Source: Mesomycoplasma ovipneumoniae (GTDB lineage Bacteria; Bacillota_I; Bacilli_A; Mycoplasmatales; Metamycoplasmataceae). From it: a stretch of DNA of 64,000 bases. Shown here piece by piece: positions 22,338-32,188 of this stretch (position 1 is its first letter; every line of letters starts with the position of its first letter). The stretch lies in the NCBI RefSeq assembly GCF_035918255.1, contig NZ_CP142136.1:744001-808000 (forward strand), in the 5' to 3' direction. The notes beneath the pieces were generated by a model. It searched no databases, had not been told where the DNA came from, and saw only the letters and a list, made by a program, of their open reading frames with translations. A program made the translations under genes and the position numbers.

Positions 22338-23018
22338 ATGCCAAACTCACTTAATTTAATATCACTTTTAACTAAAAGAATTACTGATTTTTTATCTATC
22401 TACGGTTTTGAACACATTAAATCTGATGAACTGACAACTTTTGAGAAAAATTTTGTAAAGCTAAATATTGACAAATCACACCCTGCTTTTGACCCAACAC
22501 AAAGTCTTGTTTTTGATAGTCAAAATTTGTTGGCCACTCATAAAACTGGCGTTTCAATTGAAGCAATTGCAAAATATCCTAATCAAGAGCGAGCTTTTTT
22601 TTCTTTTGGAAAAGTTTTTCGAAACGACGAAGAAGACTCAACTCATTCTCATCAGTTTAATCAATTAGATTTAGTTGCGACCGGAAAATACACTGTCTCA
22701 CATCTCAAAGGATTGCTTAGTGATTTGCTTGAATTTGTTTTTGAAACAAAATTAGAAACCCGTTTTCGCCCATCATATTTTCCATTTACACAACCTTCTT
22801 TTGAAGTAGATATTTTTTATCAAGGGCGTTGAATTGAGGTTTTAGGATGTGGACTTTTACACCCAAAAGTTATGAAAAATGCTGGATTTACTGATAAAAA
22901 TATTTGCGGAATTGCCGCTGGAATTGGAATTGAAAGACTAGCGGCTATTAAATTCGGAATAAGTGATATTCGTGAATTTTACAAAAATGATTTACGTTTT
23001 TTAAAACAATTTTGATAG
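22338..23018 (+). CDS. pheS: phenylalanyl-tRNA synthetase alpha subunit, catalytic core only
   Basis: 226 residues; typical PheS is ~330-350. All class II catalytic motifs are present: motif 2 FRNDEEDSTHSHQFNQLD, the RPSYFPFTQPSFEVD stretch and motif 3 GIGIERLAAIKFG, ending NDLRFLKQFW. What is missing is the N-terminal ~100-residue coiled-coil arm that contacts tRNA-Phe. The frame has a TAG two codons before the ATG, so it cannot be extended upstream. No Shine-Dalgarno sequence is visible. Followed by pheT 8 bp downstream. Confidence 0.9.
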
Positions 23019-23026
23019 GTAAAAAA

Positions 23027-25183
23027 ATGCTTTTTTCATTAAGAAGATTAAAAAAAATAGCTAATATTGATCATATTAGCGACGAAAAAGTGATTGATGC
23101 TTTGATTAGTCTTAGTTTTGAAGTTGATAAAATTTCAAAACTAAACGAAATTTCCGGCATAAAATTCGGAAATATTCTTGAAGTTAAAAAAAATGAAAAT
23201 GCTGACAATTTACTAATTTGTCAAGTTGAGTTTGACGACAAAATAAGACAAATTCAAACTGCAGCAAAAAATGTCCAAAAAGACAAGCAAGTTTTAGCTT
23301 TTGTTCCTGGTTCGACAAACGGAAAAATGACTTTTGAAGCTAAAAAATTACGCGGTCACATTTCTGAAGGAATGCTAGTTTCGGCTAGTGAATTAGGTTT
23401 TAGTTCTAAACTTTTAAGTCCAGAACTAGACCAAGGAGTTCTGGTTTTTGATCCAATTTTTGATCTAAAACAAAATCCACTTGAAATTTTAGAATTATCT
23501 GACCTAATTTTAGATATCAAACTTTTATGAAACCGGCCTGATGCAAATTCTTATTTAGTAATAGCAATTGAACTTGCTGCTTTTTTTGGAACAAAATTGG
23601 ATTTGGTATTTGATAAACTAAATTTTGACAGCAAAAGCAAATCAAATTTAGAAATTTTTACTGAAAAATCTGAGTCAAAAGTTGCTGCTATTGAAATTGA
23701 AAAAGTTCCAAATCTTGGCTTAGTTGATATTTTTTTACTTTTAAAATCAGGGGTTAAAATTACTGATTTAAGCCAAAATTTTGCTAATTTTGTCTTAATT
23801 TACACTGGTCAGCCATCTTATTTTTTACAAACAAACAAAGATCAAAACCAGATTAAATTAATTTATCAAGATACAAAATTACCTGAAATTCAAAATTCAT
23901 TTGCTACTTTTCAATTTTGAAATAATGATGAACTAATATTAATTCCTGAAATATTTCAAAAACCAATTGACAAAGATCAAAATTTATACTTAATAATGCC
24001 TAAATTTGACTCAGCAAAAATTAGGCAAATTAATCATAATTTTAATTTAAGCAGTCCCTCAGCAAGACAATTGGCAAAAAATTACAGTCAAGGAACAACA
24101 CTTTTAAGCTTGATTTTTTTAGAATTTTTCCTTGAAAAACACGGAATTAATTTTTCTGCGCCAATTAATTTTGACAAAAATCAATTTAGCCAAACACCTA
24201 GCATTAATTTTGGACTTCAAGAGGTTCAGAATATTTTAGGAATCGAACTTGAGCAAAAAGATTTTGAAAAAATTAACCTAATTCTCAAAAAAATCTATTA
24301 TAATTTTAATTCTGACAGTTTTTTAGCACCGTTTTATCGTGTTGACATTGAATTTTTTGCCGATTATGCTGCCGATTTTCTTAGATTTTATGGACTTGAA
24401 AAATTAGGAAACAAAAAATTAGCTAAAGTAGAACAATCAATTTCTGTTATTGATCCAAAACCAATTCAGCTAAAAACTTTAGGTTATTTTGAAGCTAATT
24501 CATTCCTTTTAATTTCCCAATCAGAAAATTTTAATCCATTAAATTTAAAAACTCAAACCTTATCAACTTATACATCCCAAGAACATACAACAATTAGATA
24601 TTCACTTGCTTGACAATTAGCAAAAATTGTAAAATATAATGTTAAGCGAAAAATGAATGATATTAGTCTTTATGAAACAGGCTCTGTCTCTGAGAAATAT
24701 CAAGTTTTTGCCATGGCTTCGACAGTTTATAATCTTGAAACTCTAAAAGATCATTTAAAAATTTTATACAGTGATAAGTTTAGTTTTAAGCCTGCCCAAT
24801 CTGAGTTTCTAAATCCATCAATGTCCCAATTTATTTATTGAAATAATATTTTAGTTGGCTGAGTTGGGCAAATAAGTGAAAAATATGATTACCAAAACAT
24901 CAATTTTCTTGAAATAATTGTTTCAAAAATTGATTTTGAACATAAAAATAAACCTGTTAAGTTCGAACCATACGATAATTCGCAACTTAAATATCGAGAT
25001 ATTACGCTATCTTTAGAAAAAAATGATATTCCTGACACTTATTTAGATGTTATTAAAAAAATTCCAGAAATTTTTTCAATAAAATTAAAAGATTATGTTA
25101 TAATTAATAATCGCCAGAAAATTACTTACAGAGTAACTGGAACTGACAAGGTTTGTCAGGAAATAGATAAATTTTATAAATAA
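23027..25183 (+). CDS. pheT: phenylalanyl-tRNA synthetase beta subunit
   Basis: 718 residues, somewhat short for PheT (~790). Order: EMAP/OB tRNA-binding domain (~45-150), a reduced B3/B4 region (~195-365), B5 and catalytic-like domain, and a C-terminal anticodon-binding FDX-ACB domain (~640-718). In B3/B4 the editing motif usually GQPMHAFD reads GQPSYFLQ, so the key His and Asp are lost. Editing-defective PheRS is known in other mycoplasmas. ATG at 23027 follows TAGG; a TTG at 23012 in frame is less likely. Confidence 0.93.
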
Positions 25184-25208
25184 TTTCTTCTATTTTTAAA
25201 GGAAAAAA

Positions 25209-25406
25209 ATGGCTATAGTTCCGAAGCGAAAAACCTCAAAACAAAGAAAACATAAACGAAATTCTCATTCAGCATTAACATTGCCAAACCTTGTGAATTG
25301 CAGCAATTGTTCTAATAAACAATTACAACATCATGTTTGTCAATTTTGTGGATTTTATAAGAATCGTAAAGTTATAAATTTCCGCGCAATCAATGATAAA
25401 CATTAA
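25209..25406 (+). CDS. rpmF: 50S ribosomal protein L32
   Basis: 65 residues, basic N-terminus MAIVPKRKTSKQRKHKRNSH and a CxxC...CxxC zinc ribbon (CSNC, CQFC). Located 25 bp after pheT with AAAGGAAA before the ATG; closed by its own terminator. Confidence 0.97.
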   Translation: MAIVPKRKTSKQRKHKRNSHSALTLPNLVNCSNCSNKQLQHHVCQFCGFYKNRKVINFRAINDKH

Positions 25407-25436
25407 CAAGAAAATTTTTAAAAAATTTTCTTGTTA
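25405..25436 (+). terminator. terminator after rpmF
   Basis: 15-bp inverted repeat AACAAGAAAATTTTT / AAAAATTTTCTTGTT right at the rpmF stop. Confidence 0.75.
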
Positions 25437-25452
25437 AAATAAAATTTTATAG

Positions 25453-25458
25453 TATAAT
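25453..25458 (+). promoter_or_regulatory. -10 box of the tRNA cluster
   Basis: TATAAT 18 bp before the first tRNA. Confidence 0.65.
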
Positions 25459-25476
25459 TACTTTTGGTTTTATTTT

Positions 25477-25551
25477 GCCGATTTAGCTCAGCGGTAGAGC
25501 AGCTGGCTGTTAACCAGTTGGTCGCAGGTTCGATCCCCGCAATCGGCGCCA
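25477..25551 (+). tRNA. tRNA-Asn(GTT)
   Basis: Acceptor GCCGATT/AATCGGC, anticodon loop CTGTTAA, GGTTCGATCC T-arm, encoded CCA. Confidence 0.97.
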
Positions 25552-25553
25552 TT

Positions 25554-25629
25554 GGCCCGTTGGTGAAGCGGTTAACACACATGGTTTTCATCCATGGATT
25601 CACGGGTTCGAGTCCCGTACGGGTCACCA
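25554..25629 (+). tRNA. tRNA-Glu(TTC)
   Basis: Acceptor GGCCCGT/ACGGGTC with one G-T pair, anticodon loop TTTTCAT, encoded CCA. Confidence 0.96.
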
Positions 25630-25635
25630 AAGTTT

Positions 25636-25711
25636 GGAAGATTAGCTCAGCTGGGAGAGCAACGCCCTTACAAGGCGAAGGTCAGGGGTTCAAGTCCCTT
25701 ATCTTCCACCA
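25636..25711 (+). tRNA. tRNA-Val(TAC)
   Basis: Acceptor GGAAGAT/ATCTTCC, anticodon loop CTTACAA, encoded CCA. Confidence 0.96.
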
Positions 25712-25714
25712 TTA

Positions 25715-25790
25715 GCCACTTTAGCTCAGCAGGCAGAGCAGTCGCCTTGTAAGCGAAAGGTCGTAGGTTCGATTCCTATAAGTGGCACCA
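25715..25790 (+). tRNA. tRNA-Thr(TGT)
   Basis: Acceptor GCCACTT/AAGTGGC, anticodon loop CTTGTAA, encoded CCA. Confidence 0.96.
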
Positions 25791-25819
25791 ACTTTTTAGA
25801 TAGAGTTTCTAAGTTATGC

Positions 25820-25903
25820 GCGCAAGTGGTGAAATGGCAGACACGCTAGATTTAGGCTCTAGTGCCTTCGGGCGTAAGGGTTCAAGTCCCTTCTTGCGCA
25901 CCA
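25820..25903 (+). tRNA. tRNA-Leu(TAG)
   Basis: Acceptor GCGCAAG/CTTGCGC, anticodon loop TTTAGGC, long variable arm (GTGCCTTCGGGCGT) typical of Leu, encoded CCA. Confidence 0.96.
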
Positions 25904-25908
25904 ACTTA

Positions 25909-25935
25909 AGATCAACTTTTAGTTGATTTTTTTAT
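25909..25935 (+). terminator. terminator of the tRNA cluster
   Basis: ATCAAC / GTTGAT stem with a 5-nt loop, followed by seven T residues. Confidence 0.8.
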
Positions 25936-25945
25936 TTTTATAGTA

Positions 25946-26788
25946 ATGGTTACATTCCTTTATAAGCCAAAAAATATTAGTTCTGCGACTTTTTTAAGAA
26001 AATGAGCAAAAATAAACTCAATTAAAAAAGCAGGTCACTCAGGAACTCTAGATCCTTTTGCATCTGGTTTGTTATTAGTCGCTACTGATGATGATACAAA
26101 ATTATTACCTTATTTAGATCAAAAAAACAAAACTTACATTGCGCAAGTTAATTTCGGTTTTTATTCAACAACTTTTGATATAGATGGGGAAATTTTTGCC
26201 TGTAAATCCACAACTTGAGTCACAAAAACAGCGCTCGAGTCCAAATTGCTAGAATTAGAGCAACAAGAATTACAGGTTCCGCCAATTTATTCAAGTAAAA
26301 AAATTAGCGGCAAACGTGCTTATGAATATGCGCGAAATGGTAAAGATATAGAATTAGCGCCTATTAAAATAAAAATATCTAAAACCATTTTATTAGAATT
26401 TAATGAAAAAAAACAAATCGCAACAATACTCTGAGAAGTTTCAAAAGGTTGTTATATTCGTTCACTGGCTAACGATTTAGGTAAAATGCTAAAAACCGGT
26501 GGATATTTGTCCGAATTAGAACGTGTTAAAATCGGTAATTTTGATTTTTCATTTGTTAATTTGCCTTTGAAAATACAGAATTTTCTTGATTTTCCGCAAA
26601 TTTTGCTTAATTCAGATCAACTTATTGAACTTTTTCAAGGTAAAAAAATTAATTATTTTACCAAAGACAGCGAATTTATTCAGCTTGTTTTTGATGAACA
26701 TTTGGTTGGTTTTGGCAAAATAATTAACAATGAACTAATACCAACAAAAATTTTTGGTAACAAAGTTAAAAACTTAATAAAAATTTAG
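25946..26788 (+). CDS. truB: tRNA pseudouridine-55 synthase TruB
   Basis: 280 residues. Isomerises U55 in the T-loop of tRNAs. The catalytic Asp is in GHSGTLDPFASGLL; YEYARNGKDIEL and GCYIRSLANDLG are further TruB motifs. The initiating ATG at 25946 lies just behind the tRNA terminator and opens a rightward unit with the HAD phosphatase (7 bp) and ribF. UGA Trp codons break it in the standard code. Confidence 0.92.
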
Positions 26789-26795
26789 GCTTATA

Positions 26796-27608
26796 ATGAA
26801 TAAATTTAAAATTTTTGCAACAGATATTGATGATACAATTGTGCCCCATGGTGGTCAAGAAATTCCCGAAAAAATAAACCTGCTTTTTTCAAAATTAAAA
26901 GAAAAAAATATTATCACAACTTTTGTAACCGGGCGTGATTTTGTCACAATTGGGCAATTAATTAATGCAAAAAATGTTGATTACTTCATTGGAGCCAACG
27001 GTGCTTTCATTTTTGATTTCAAAAAAAAGCAAATGATTTATGAAAATCCTATTAGAATCAGTGATTTTTTAAAAATTGTTGAGTTTTTCGATCAGCACAA
27101 AATTCGCTACATAATTATGGACTCTGAGTGAATTTATACCTCAAACTACTTTCCCAAACATTCTTCAAAGTTTTTAAGTCCGTATTTTGATCGAATGAAG
27201 CCGTTAAAAATGTGTAATTTTAAGAATAATTTCCACATTTTTACAGTTGTTGATGATCAGGATACAACTTCTGAAATACAGTTAAAATTTGAAGAATTTG
27301 CCGAAAAAAATAATCTAAATGTTAGCGTTAGTTCGAGGTGATCATGAGGATTTTTCATTGGTGCAAAAAACGTTGACAAAATGCAGACTTTGGAAATTCT
27401 TGCAAAAATGAATAATGTTGAAATTCACGAAATTATTGCCTTTGGTGATTCACGAAATGACACTAAAATGTTAAAAAATGTCGGCTTTGGTGTTGCAATG
27501 GAAAACTCAACAGTTCCAGAGGTAAAAGAAGCTGCAAAAGATATTGCCCCACCTGTCGATTCTTTTGGTGTTTATCTTAAAGCAATAGAATTAAACATAA
27601 TTGATTAA
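26796..27608 (+). CDS. HAD-superfamily phosphatase, Cof type
   Basis: 270 residues. Motif I is ATDIDDTIV (nucleophile Asp and general acid Asp), motif II TGRD, and motifs III/IV give a Lys region followed by FGDSRNDTKML. The cap sits between motifs II and III, as in Cof/YidA sugar-phosphate phosphatases. Substrate not determinable. Seven bases after truB; its stop is next to the ribF ATG. Confidence 0.85.
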
Positions 27609-27609
27609 A

Positions 27610-28455
27610 ATGACAAAAGTCTTTTATTATCCAAGCTCAAAATTTGATTTTGCTGATCCTGTTTTTGTTCTAGGTGGATTTGAATCATTTCATTTAGGTC
27701 ATCTTGAACTTCTTAAAAATGCAACAATTTTAGGGCAAAATGTTATCTTAATGCTGATTAGAGATCCATCGAAACTACCAAAAAATACAGGCAAAAATTT
27801 CACTGACCTTAATGCTCGCATTCAAATGATGGCTAATTCAGGAGTTGAAAATATTTTAATTTTTGACTTTGATTCCAAAATGCAAGAACTTGAGGGGCAA
27901 GAATTTATTGAAATTTTTTTAAATTATGGCACTAAATTTTTTGTTGTTGGAAAAAATTTTAGTTTTGGCAAAAACGCTAGTTGAAATTCGAAGAAATTGC
28001 AAAATTTCTTCCCCAAAACTAAAATTATTGATCATTTAGCCGAAAACAATAAAAAAATTTCAACAAAAAATTTAAAACTTTTTCTTGAATTTGGTGACTT
28101 TGAAAATTTAAATAAGTTTTTGCCTTCAAATTTTTTAGTTAGCACTTCAATTAGCCCAGAAGGAAAATTTACTTGAAACTCAGGATTAATTTGTCCTGCT
28201 TCAGGTATTTATCTCGGCTATTTTGTTAATGTAAATGAAAATATAAAATTTCCGGTCATTATTCATATAGAATTTGATAGTACAACCGGAAAAGTTCATT
28301 TTTTTGAACACCCAAATACACATTCAGGTTTTCTTGAGATTATCAAGCAAATTCGCCTTATTTATTCACGAAAAAACAATGTCTTGAAAGACCAAGACAT
28401 TGAAAATGCAAAACACTTATTTAAAGAACATCATACAAAAATTAGTCAAATTTAG
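27610..28455 (+). CDS. ribF: RibF: FMN adenylyltransferase / riboflavin kinase with a diverged C-terminus
   Basis: 281 residues. The N-terminal half is a clear FAD-synthetase nucleotidyltransferase (GGFESFHLGHLELL). The C-terminal half should be the riboflavin kinase, but the usual GRxLGxPTAN motif is not recognisable; only GIYLGYF and FEHP-like elements remain. It may therefore be mainly an FMN adenylyltransferase, or a strongly diverged bifunctional enzyme. The ATG at 27610 directly follows the previous stop. The 3' end overlaps the convergent regulator by 14 bp. Confidence 0.8.
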
Positions 28456-29257
28456 TTTTTTTATGTCAAACACGCATAAATTCGGTATATAAATCTGAGC
28501 GGTTAACATTTAGTTCTCTTTGAAGTTTTGTAATTAATAAGTCTGCCACAAAAAGTTGGGATATTTTTGCACCAATTGAAAAAAGACTATTATTTTGCTC
28601 TAAATTATCAACATAAACAACTTCTGAATATTGAGTTGGCTCAATTGAAATATTAGAAGTAATAAAAGTAGTATAAATTTGTTGTTGTTTTAATAATTTA
28701 GAAATCGTAAGTGCACTTTTTGAGGTCATAGAAGTTGAAAAAATAAATAAACAGGTATTCATAGGCGAATCAACTCAGGCAGCTATATCAGTGATTGAAT
28801 TAGCCCTAAAAGCGTTTAAGTGTAAATTTCTTAAATTATGTGCAAATTCAGTTGCAGCAACTACGGATGCACCAGCGCCAAAAACAATAATTTTATCCAT
28901 TTTTAACATCATATTAGCAATTCGATTAATTTGATTAACATCTAAAATTGCCAAAGTTTTTTCAATACTGTGAGCATAAAGAAGGTTTATGTTCTCAATT
29001 TCATCATTTTCATTATATAAATTGTTATCTTTATCGATTTTTAGTCATTCAATTACGAATTTTTTTAGTTCTTTAAAGTTATTAAAGCCAAGTTTTTTAG
29101 TTAATTGAGTAATTGTTCCGACGCTAATAAACAAAATTGCAGCAAGTTCGTTAATTGTCAGTTCCACAAACTTTTGTGGTTTTGTTTCTATGAAACGAAT
29201 TATTAGTTTTTCAATATGTGTTAATTTAAAATTTTTCGAAATAGTAAGTACACTCAT
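28442..29257 (-). CDS. RpiR-family transcriptional regulator (HTH + SIS domain)
   Basis: 271 residues. Residues ~15-70 form an HTH_6/RpiR DNA-binding domain (ELAAILFISVGTITQLTKKLGF). Residues ~110-240 form a SIS phosphosugar-binding fold (KIIVFGAGASVVAATEF; FSTSMTSKSALTISKLL). Such proteins sense sugar phosphates and control sugar uptake or catabolism genes. No sugar operon is adjacent, so its targets are probably elsewhere. Two UGA Trp codons. Confidence 0.85.
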
Positions 29258-29548
29258 AATAATTTAATTATACTAAAAAAATAAAAAAAATTATATAAAT
29301 TTTATAAATTTTTATACTATTAAAAAAATTTATAAAATCAAGGGATAAAACTCCGAAAAAATTATTTTCAAACACAATTATAAAGTAAATTTAGCACAAT
29401 TTTTTATATTTCATTAAAAAGTTTGTCTCACATTTTATGCTTCAACCTTAATTTTTATAAATTTAATATCAGCAAACCATTTTTTCACAAAATTTTCTAA
29501 GCTAAATTCACTTTTGGTATGATCTTCAGACTAAATTCACCAAAACCT

Positions 29549-30076
29549 TTACTCTTTTGGTATTCCTTTGCCTTTCTTTTTATAGGCAATTGATTTTATT
29601 CCTAAAAATTCGTAGTGTTTTTGAAATACGTACGTGGATACAAAATTTCCCTCATTTTTGTAAATCTTATATAGGGCGTCGCGGCCTTTTGCTTTTCGAT
29701 TTAAAATGAAAGTTTTACGAATTCACTCAAGTAGTTTTTCATCATAAACTATTTCCTTTGGTGGTTTTTTCACCCTTATTTTTTCATAAATCGAAGTGCG
29801 ATTAACATTTAAAATACTAGAAATTCTAGTGCTATTTTCGATTTTATCTTTATCTTTTTCTTGTTCTTGTTTTCGTTTTTTAAGCTCCTCAACAACAATT
29901 GCGTGCTTAATCCCTGATCTTCTAAGAACATTTTCCACTATTTCTTGATAAATTACACGATCATTTTCAGAAAGATCGTTAATTGTATATTTCTTTTTTG
30001 GTTTGCGTGGAGATTTGTTTTTACCACCAGTACTTATTGGACTCTTCATACCATTATTATAATACTTTTTTGCCAA
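29549..30076 (-). pseudogene. IS3-family (IS150/IS1138-like) transposase fragment
   Basis: A 175-residue frame with a basic N-terminus (KSPRKPKKKYTINDLSENDRVIY), an HTH-like middle (SSILNVNRTSIYEKI) and a segment NRKAKGRDALYKIYKNEG, as in the N-terminal region of IS150-type orfB. It ends at TAA just before the catalytic core. Further degenerate similarity in shifted frames runs to ~29440 (SLENFVKKWFADIKFIK, like the start of the rve domain). The DDE catalytic part is missing, so this element is dead. Confidence 0.6.
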
Positions 30077-30859
30077 TTTGCTATCAAATTATTACCATAT
30101 ATATGCAAATTTCATTCTTTATTCACATTTTTACTTTTTCATTTATTTTGTAAATTTGTCTAAATTTTTCTTAAAAAGGTAAAATTCAATTTTTAATTCT
30201 TTAGTTTCAGCAATTTTAATGTATTTAAACTTCTCTTCAACTGCGAATTTGTATTGTTTCATTTTGACACACCTTTTTTTCGAATGCGTCTAAAATTAGT
30301 ATTCTAACTTAAACAATTGAGAAGATCAATTTAAAAATAAGGACCTAGAACTTTGAACTTTCCCAAATACACCAGAGAAATTTTACAAATCAGTATTTAA
30401 CGACAAACAAGAACCCTACTGAAAAAAAGGTTTTAGGGTTAGGGAAGTCAAATTCTAACAAGTTAATTATTGCATGCAATTTTGAAACCCAGGCTATAAT
30501 AAATAATAAGCAATAAGTAGGAAAAAAGTTATTTAATAGACGTTGCATGTAAAGAGCATATAAGCAAAGTCGAACTGACAAAATAGAAATAGACCGCATC
30601 CATCCACCTATTAATAACAAAATATTTACTTTAATAGTACTAATTTTGACCTAAGTACTATTAAAGTATGTTTTGACTATCTAGTTAATTTAAGAGCTAC
30701 ACAAAAATAAATATATTTTTTTCATAATTTAAAGAATTTTAATGATTTTTCGTGAGTGTTTATAATTTTGTGTTTTAAATTTTTATGGATTTTTCAAATA
30801 GAAATCTAATTTAATTTTAAATTGTTTAACAGACTACGGAAAATAATTTCTAATTGTTT
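30077..30859. other. 783-bp region between two IS remnants, no intact gene
   Basis: No credible coding frame; a 76-codon leftward frame at 30390-30620 has no family or ribosome-site support. Contains the perfect inverted repeat at 30627-30668. Probably debris from the flanking insertion sequences. Confidence 0.5.
30627..30668. repeat. 15-bp perfect inverted repeat
   Basis: TACTTTAATAGTACT / AGTACTATTAAAGTA around a 12-nt spacer. No following T tract of note. Could be an IS end structure, operator or terminator. Confidence 0.7.
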
Positions 30860-32044
30860 TTAATTATGCGGCAATTTCTTACCTGCCTTTGTCATTTTAG
30901 ATGCGTTTTGGAGTGTTAAATAAGTTATTTTTGAAAGGTAATTTACACTTTGAATTCCGGCTTTTATTTTTGTATTTTTCCTAATTAATTTATTCACTAA
31001 TTCAATTGAATTTGTCGTATAAATTGCTTGCCTCAATTCATATGGATATTTAAAAAATATCGTTAATTCAACGAAATTTGCATACCAAGACTCGATAATT
31101 GAAGGATATTTTTGTCCTCATTTTTTCGCAAATTAATCAAGATTTTGCATAGCAGATTCTTGATAAATCTTTTTCATATCAAAGGCAAACTGTTTTTTGA
31201 CCTTGTTAGAAACTTTTAAAGTGAGTTTCTAATTTGGTGAACAACACATTTTAACATCTGCTTGTGGGAAAACCGCTTCAATTGCTTGACTAATTCCGCT
31301 TAGATTATCACAAGAAATTATTAGAACATTTTGCAGCCCGCGAGTTTTTAGTTCGCTAAAAACATCAAGTCAATTACTTGCTGATTCGCTATTTTTAATC
31401 CAAAATCCCAGTACTTTTTTATTGCCTTGCCGATCAATTGCGAGAATAAAATAAAGTGATTTTTCGACAAAAACGCCGTTTTCTTTGACATTAAAAAACA
31501 TCTCATCAATGGACAAAATTGGATAGGAATTCTCAATTTTTTGCGATTTTCACTTTTCAATTTCAGGTAATAATTTGTCAGTAATTGAAGAAATTCAGTC
31601 GTTACTTATTTCTTTTTTATAGATATTTTTTATTGTGTCAACTATATTTTCATATGACATCCCTGATGCAAAAAGTGAAAAGACTTGCTCTTCGATATCA
31701 CCTAAATTTTTTTCGTATTTACCGATGAATTTGTTCTCAAAAGTGCCATTTCGATCTCTTGGTATTTTTAGACGAATATTATTACTATTATAATTCACAG
31801 TTTTGACCGAAAACCCGTTTCGCTTATTCGGTTTATGTACGCCTTTTTTACTTCGGTTGCGTGTTTCATAGCCTAAATGTTGGCTTAATTCCGCCCTTAA
31901 GAGCGTCTCAACAAAAGTTTTAAACATATGCGAAATTTCGTTGTTAAAATCTTCTTTTTTTAATTTTTTATAGTCAGCATATTTGCTAGCAATTTTTTTA
32001 GCTTCTAACTCAAACGGGGATAAATTTTGTTGCTGTTTTTTCAT
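30860..32044 (-). pseudogene. IS256-family (mutator type) transposase, disrupted
   Basis: Reading from ATG 32044 to TAA 30860 in one frame spans 394 codons, the full length for an IS256 transposase. The N-terminal half is good: FKTFVETLLRAELSQHLGYE, the NGFSVKTV region, LSIDEMFFNVKENGVF with a catalytic-region Asp, and the SCDNLSGISQAI Asp motif. Disruptions: TAG at 31229-31231, where the family motif CVVHQIRNSL continues only in a shifted frame, and TAA at 31133-31135. The C-terminal part resumes in the original frame (IESWYANFVELT; TTNSIELVNKLIR). Inactive. Runs alongside the IS3 remnant, so this is an IS hot spot. Confidence 0.8.
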
Positions 32045-32188
32045 ATTTTGCTCCTTTAGATAAATTTTATCAAAAAAAATTTACATTAGAACACAAAATA
32101 CTTAATATTCCCGAAATTGATGGGCAAAAAGCTTCTTTTTTTGCTTGATAAGGTAAAAAATTTTTTCTATTTTTGTGCACTGTCATTT

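Noticed and set aside
25418-25715. Protein-like frames on both strands across the tRNA cluster
   Set aside because: They overlap five clear tRNA genes and are translations of tRNA sequence.
30390-30620. 76-codon leftward frame between IS remnants
   Set aside because: No ribosome site, no motif, Cys/Leu-rich chance composition in IS debris.
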